Position numbers and translations under genes: made by a program. 6,445 bases of DNA. It comes from an uncultured Oscillospiraceae bacterium (GTDB lineage Bacteria > Bacillota > Clostridia > Oscillospirales > Acutalibacteraceae). The notes below the pieces were generated by a model. It was not told the DNA's origin. It saw nothing but the letters and a program-made list of their open reading frames with translations, and did not search any database. This document shows, piece after piece, positions 6,011 to 6,445 of this stretch (the stretch's first letter is position 1; every line of letters starts with the position of its first letter). The DNA lies in assembly GCA_900540865.1 (NCBI GenBank), contig UQHH01000077.1, positions 1 to 6,445 on the forward strand, read 5' to 3'.

Positions 6011-6064
6011 GTTCTTCTCCGTTTCTTTATTCTTTTAACCGGCTTTTATGCCTCCGTTTTTATA

Positions 6065-6445
6065 TCAAGGCTGTTTTTTCAGAAAAGCCTCAAATTCAAT
6101 GATGGGAAGAGGCTTTGAAAACAGGAAGCCCTGTGCCATGTCGCAGCCGATACTTTTCAGGAAATCTGCCTGTTCTGTAATTTCCACACCTTCCGTTACC
6201 GTCTGCATGTGCAGGCTTTTGGCAAGCTCTACAACGCTTTTTATAATTGACTTCGTCCTGTCCACATTTTGTGCCCTGCTGTCAAGAAACGCCTTATCAA
6301 TTTTTATGGTATCGACACGTATATCCTTCAGGATATTCAGTGAAGAGTATCCGCTTCCAAAATCGTCTAGTGAACAGCAGAAGCCGATTGCGTGGATTTG
6401 TTCGATGACGCGGATTAAAAATTCCAGATTTTCAAATACGACTGA
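6065..6445 (-). CDS. EAL-domain cyclic-di-GMP phosphodiesterase, 3' part
   Basis: The last 126 residues of an EAL-domain protein; its N-terminal part lies beyond the right edge. EAL domains hydrolyse the second messenger c-di-GMP to linear pGpG, lowering its level and favouring motility over attachment. The frame stays open to the edge, so the GTG at 6265 is not the start. The visible motifs are the DDFGSGYSSL block (Asp-Asp metal ligands), IKIDKAFL (catalytic-site lysine), TEGVE (glutamate) and GCDMAQGFLFSKPLP (conserved glutamine). All the key catalytic residues in this half are present, so activity is expected. The EAL signature itself and any sensor, GGDEF or membrane domains are out of view. 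The stop at 6065 lies 54 bases before yqxD on the same strand, which suggests shared transcription. Confidence 0.95.
   Translation of the reverse strand, partial: SVVFENLEFLIRVIEQIHAIGFCCSLDDFGSGYSSLNILKDIRVDTIKIDKAFLDSRAQNVDRTKSIIKSVVELAKSLHMQTVTEGVEITEQADFLKSIGCDMAQGFLFSKPLPIIEFEAFLKKQP

Noticed and set aside
1..6445. CRISPR array, insertion sequence or other repeat-based defence locus
   Set aside because: No regularly spaced repeats, transposase motifs or terminal repeats with target duplications were found on either strand.

Overview
The window looks like a low-to-mid GC Firmicute, most likely a gut or anaerobic Clostridia (Oscillospiraceae/Ruminococcaceae-like). The basis is strong AGGAGG-type ribosome binding sites, a YwbE protein, a YaiI/YqxD protein, an Spx/ArsC-type protein and an AraC-GyrI regulator of a kind common in that group. 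The genus cannot be named from the sequence alone. No rRNA, CRISPR array, transposase or integrase gene is visible.

Left part (1-1518): bases 1-298 hold no convincing gene but do hold a near-perfect sigma-A promoter on the + strand (103-131). At 301-338 lies an orphan 3' end of a tRNA, probably tRNA-Ser (T-arm, acceptor 3' strand, G73, CCA), with no matching 5' half upstream. This is the classic scar of an element integrated into a tRNA gene. Right after it come two AT-rich, tightly linked + strand genes. One encodes a 181-aa protein built from two copies of a small beta-rich-looking unit; the other encodes a 163-aa SF0329-like protein. A long perfect inverted repeat (1482-1518) closes this section.

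Middle part (1540-4986): a full-length YyaL/DsbH-type thioredoxin-domain protein lies on the - strand. It is divergent from a small YwbE gene, which has its own extended -10 promoter. An AraC-family regulator with a C-terminal GyrI-like effector-binding domain follows. Inside that gene, exactly at the domain boundary, a strong Shine-Dalgarno sequence precedes an in-frame ATG, so a separate effector-domain protein may also be made. A hairpin terminator follows.

Right part (5149-6445, - strand): the 3' end of an EAL-domain cyclic-di-GMP phosphodiesterase gene, then yaiI/yqxD and an ArsC/Spx-family gene whose start lies 4 bases past the yaiI stop. These end at a bidirectional hairpin terminator shared with the convergent + strand side. 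The middle and right parts look like ordinary chromosome. The accessory signal is concentrated in the first 1.5 kb.
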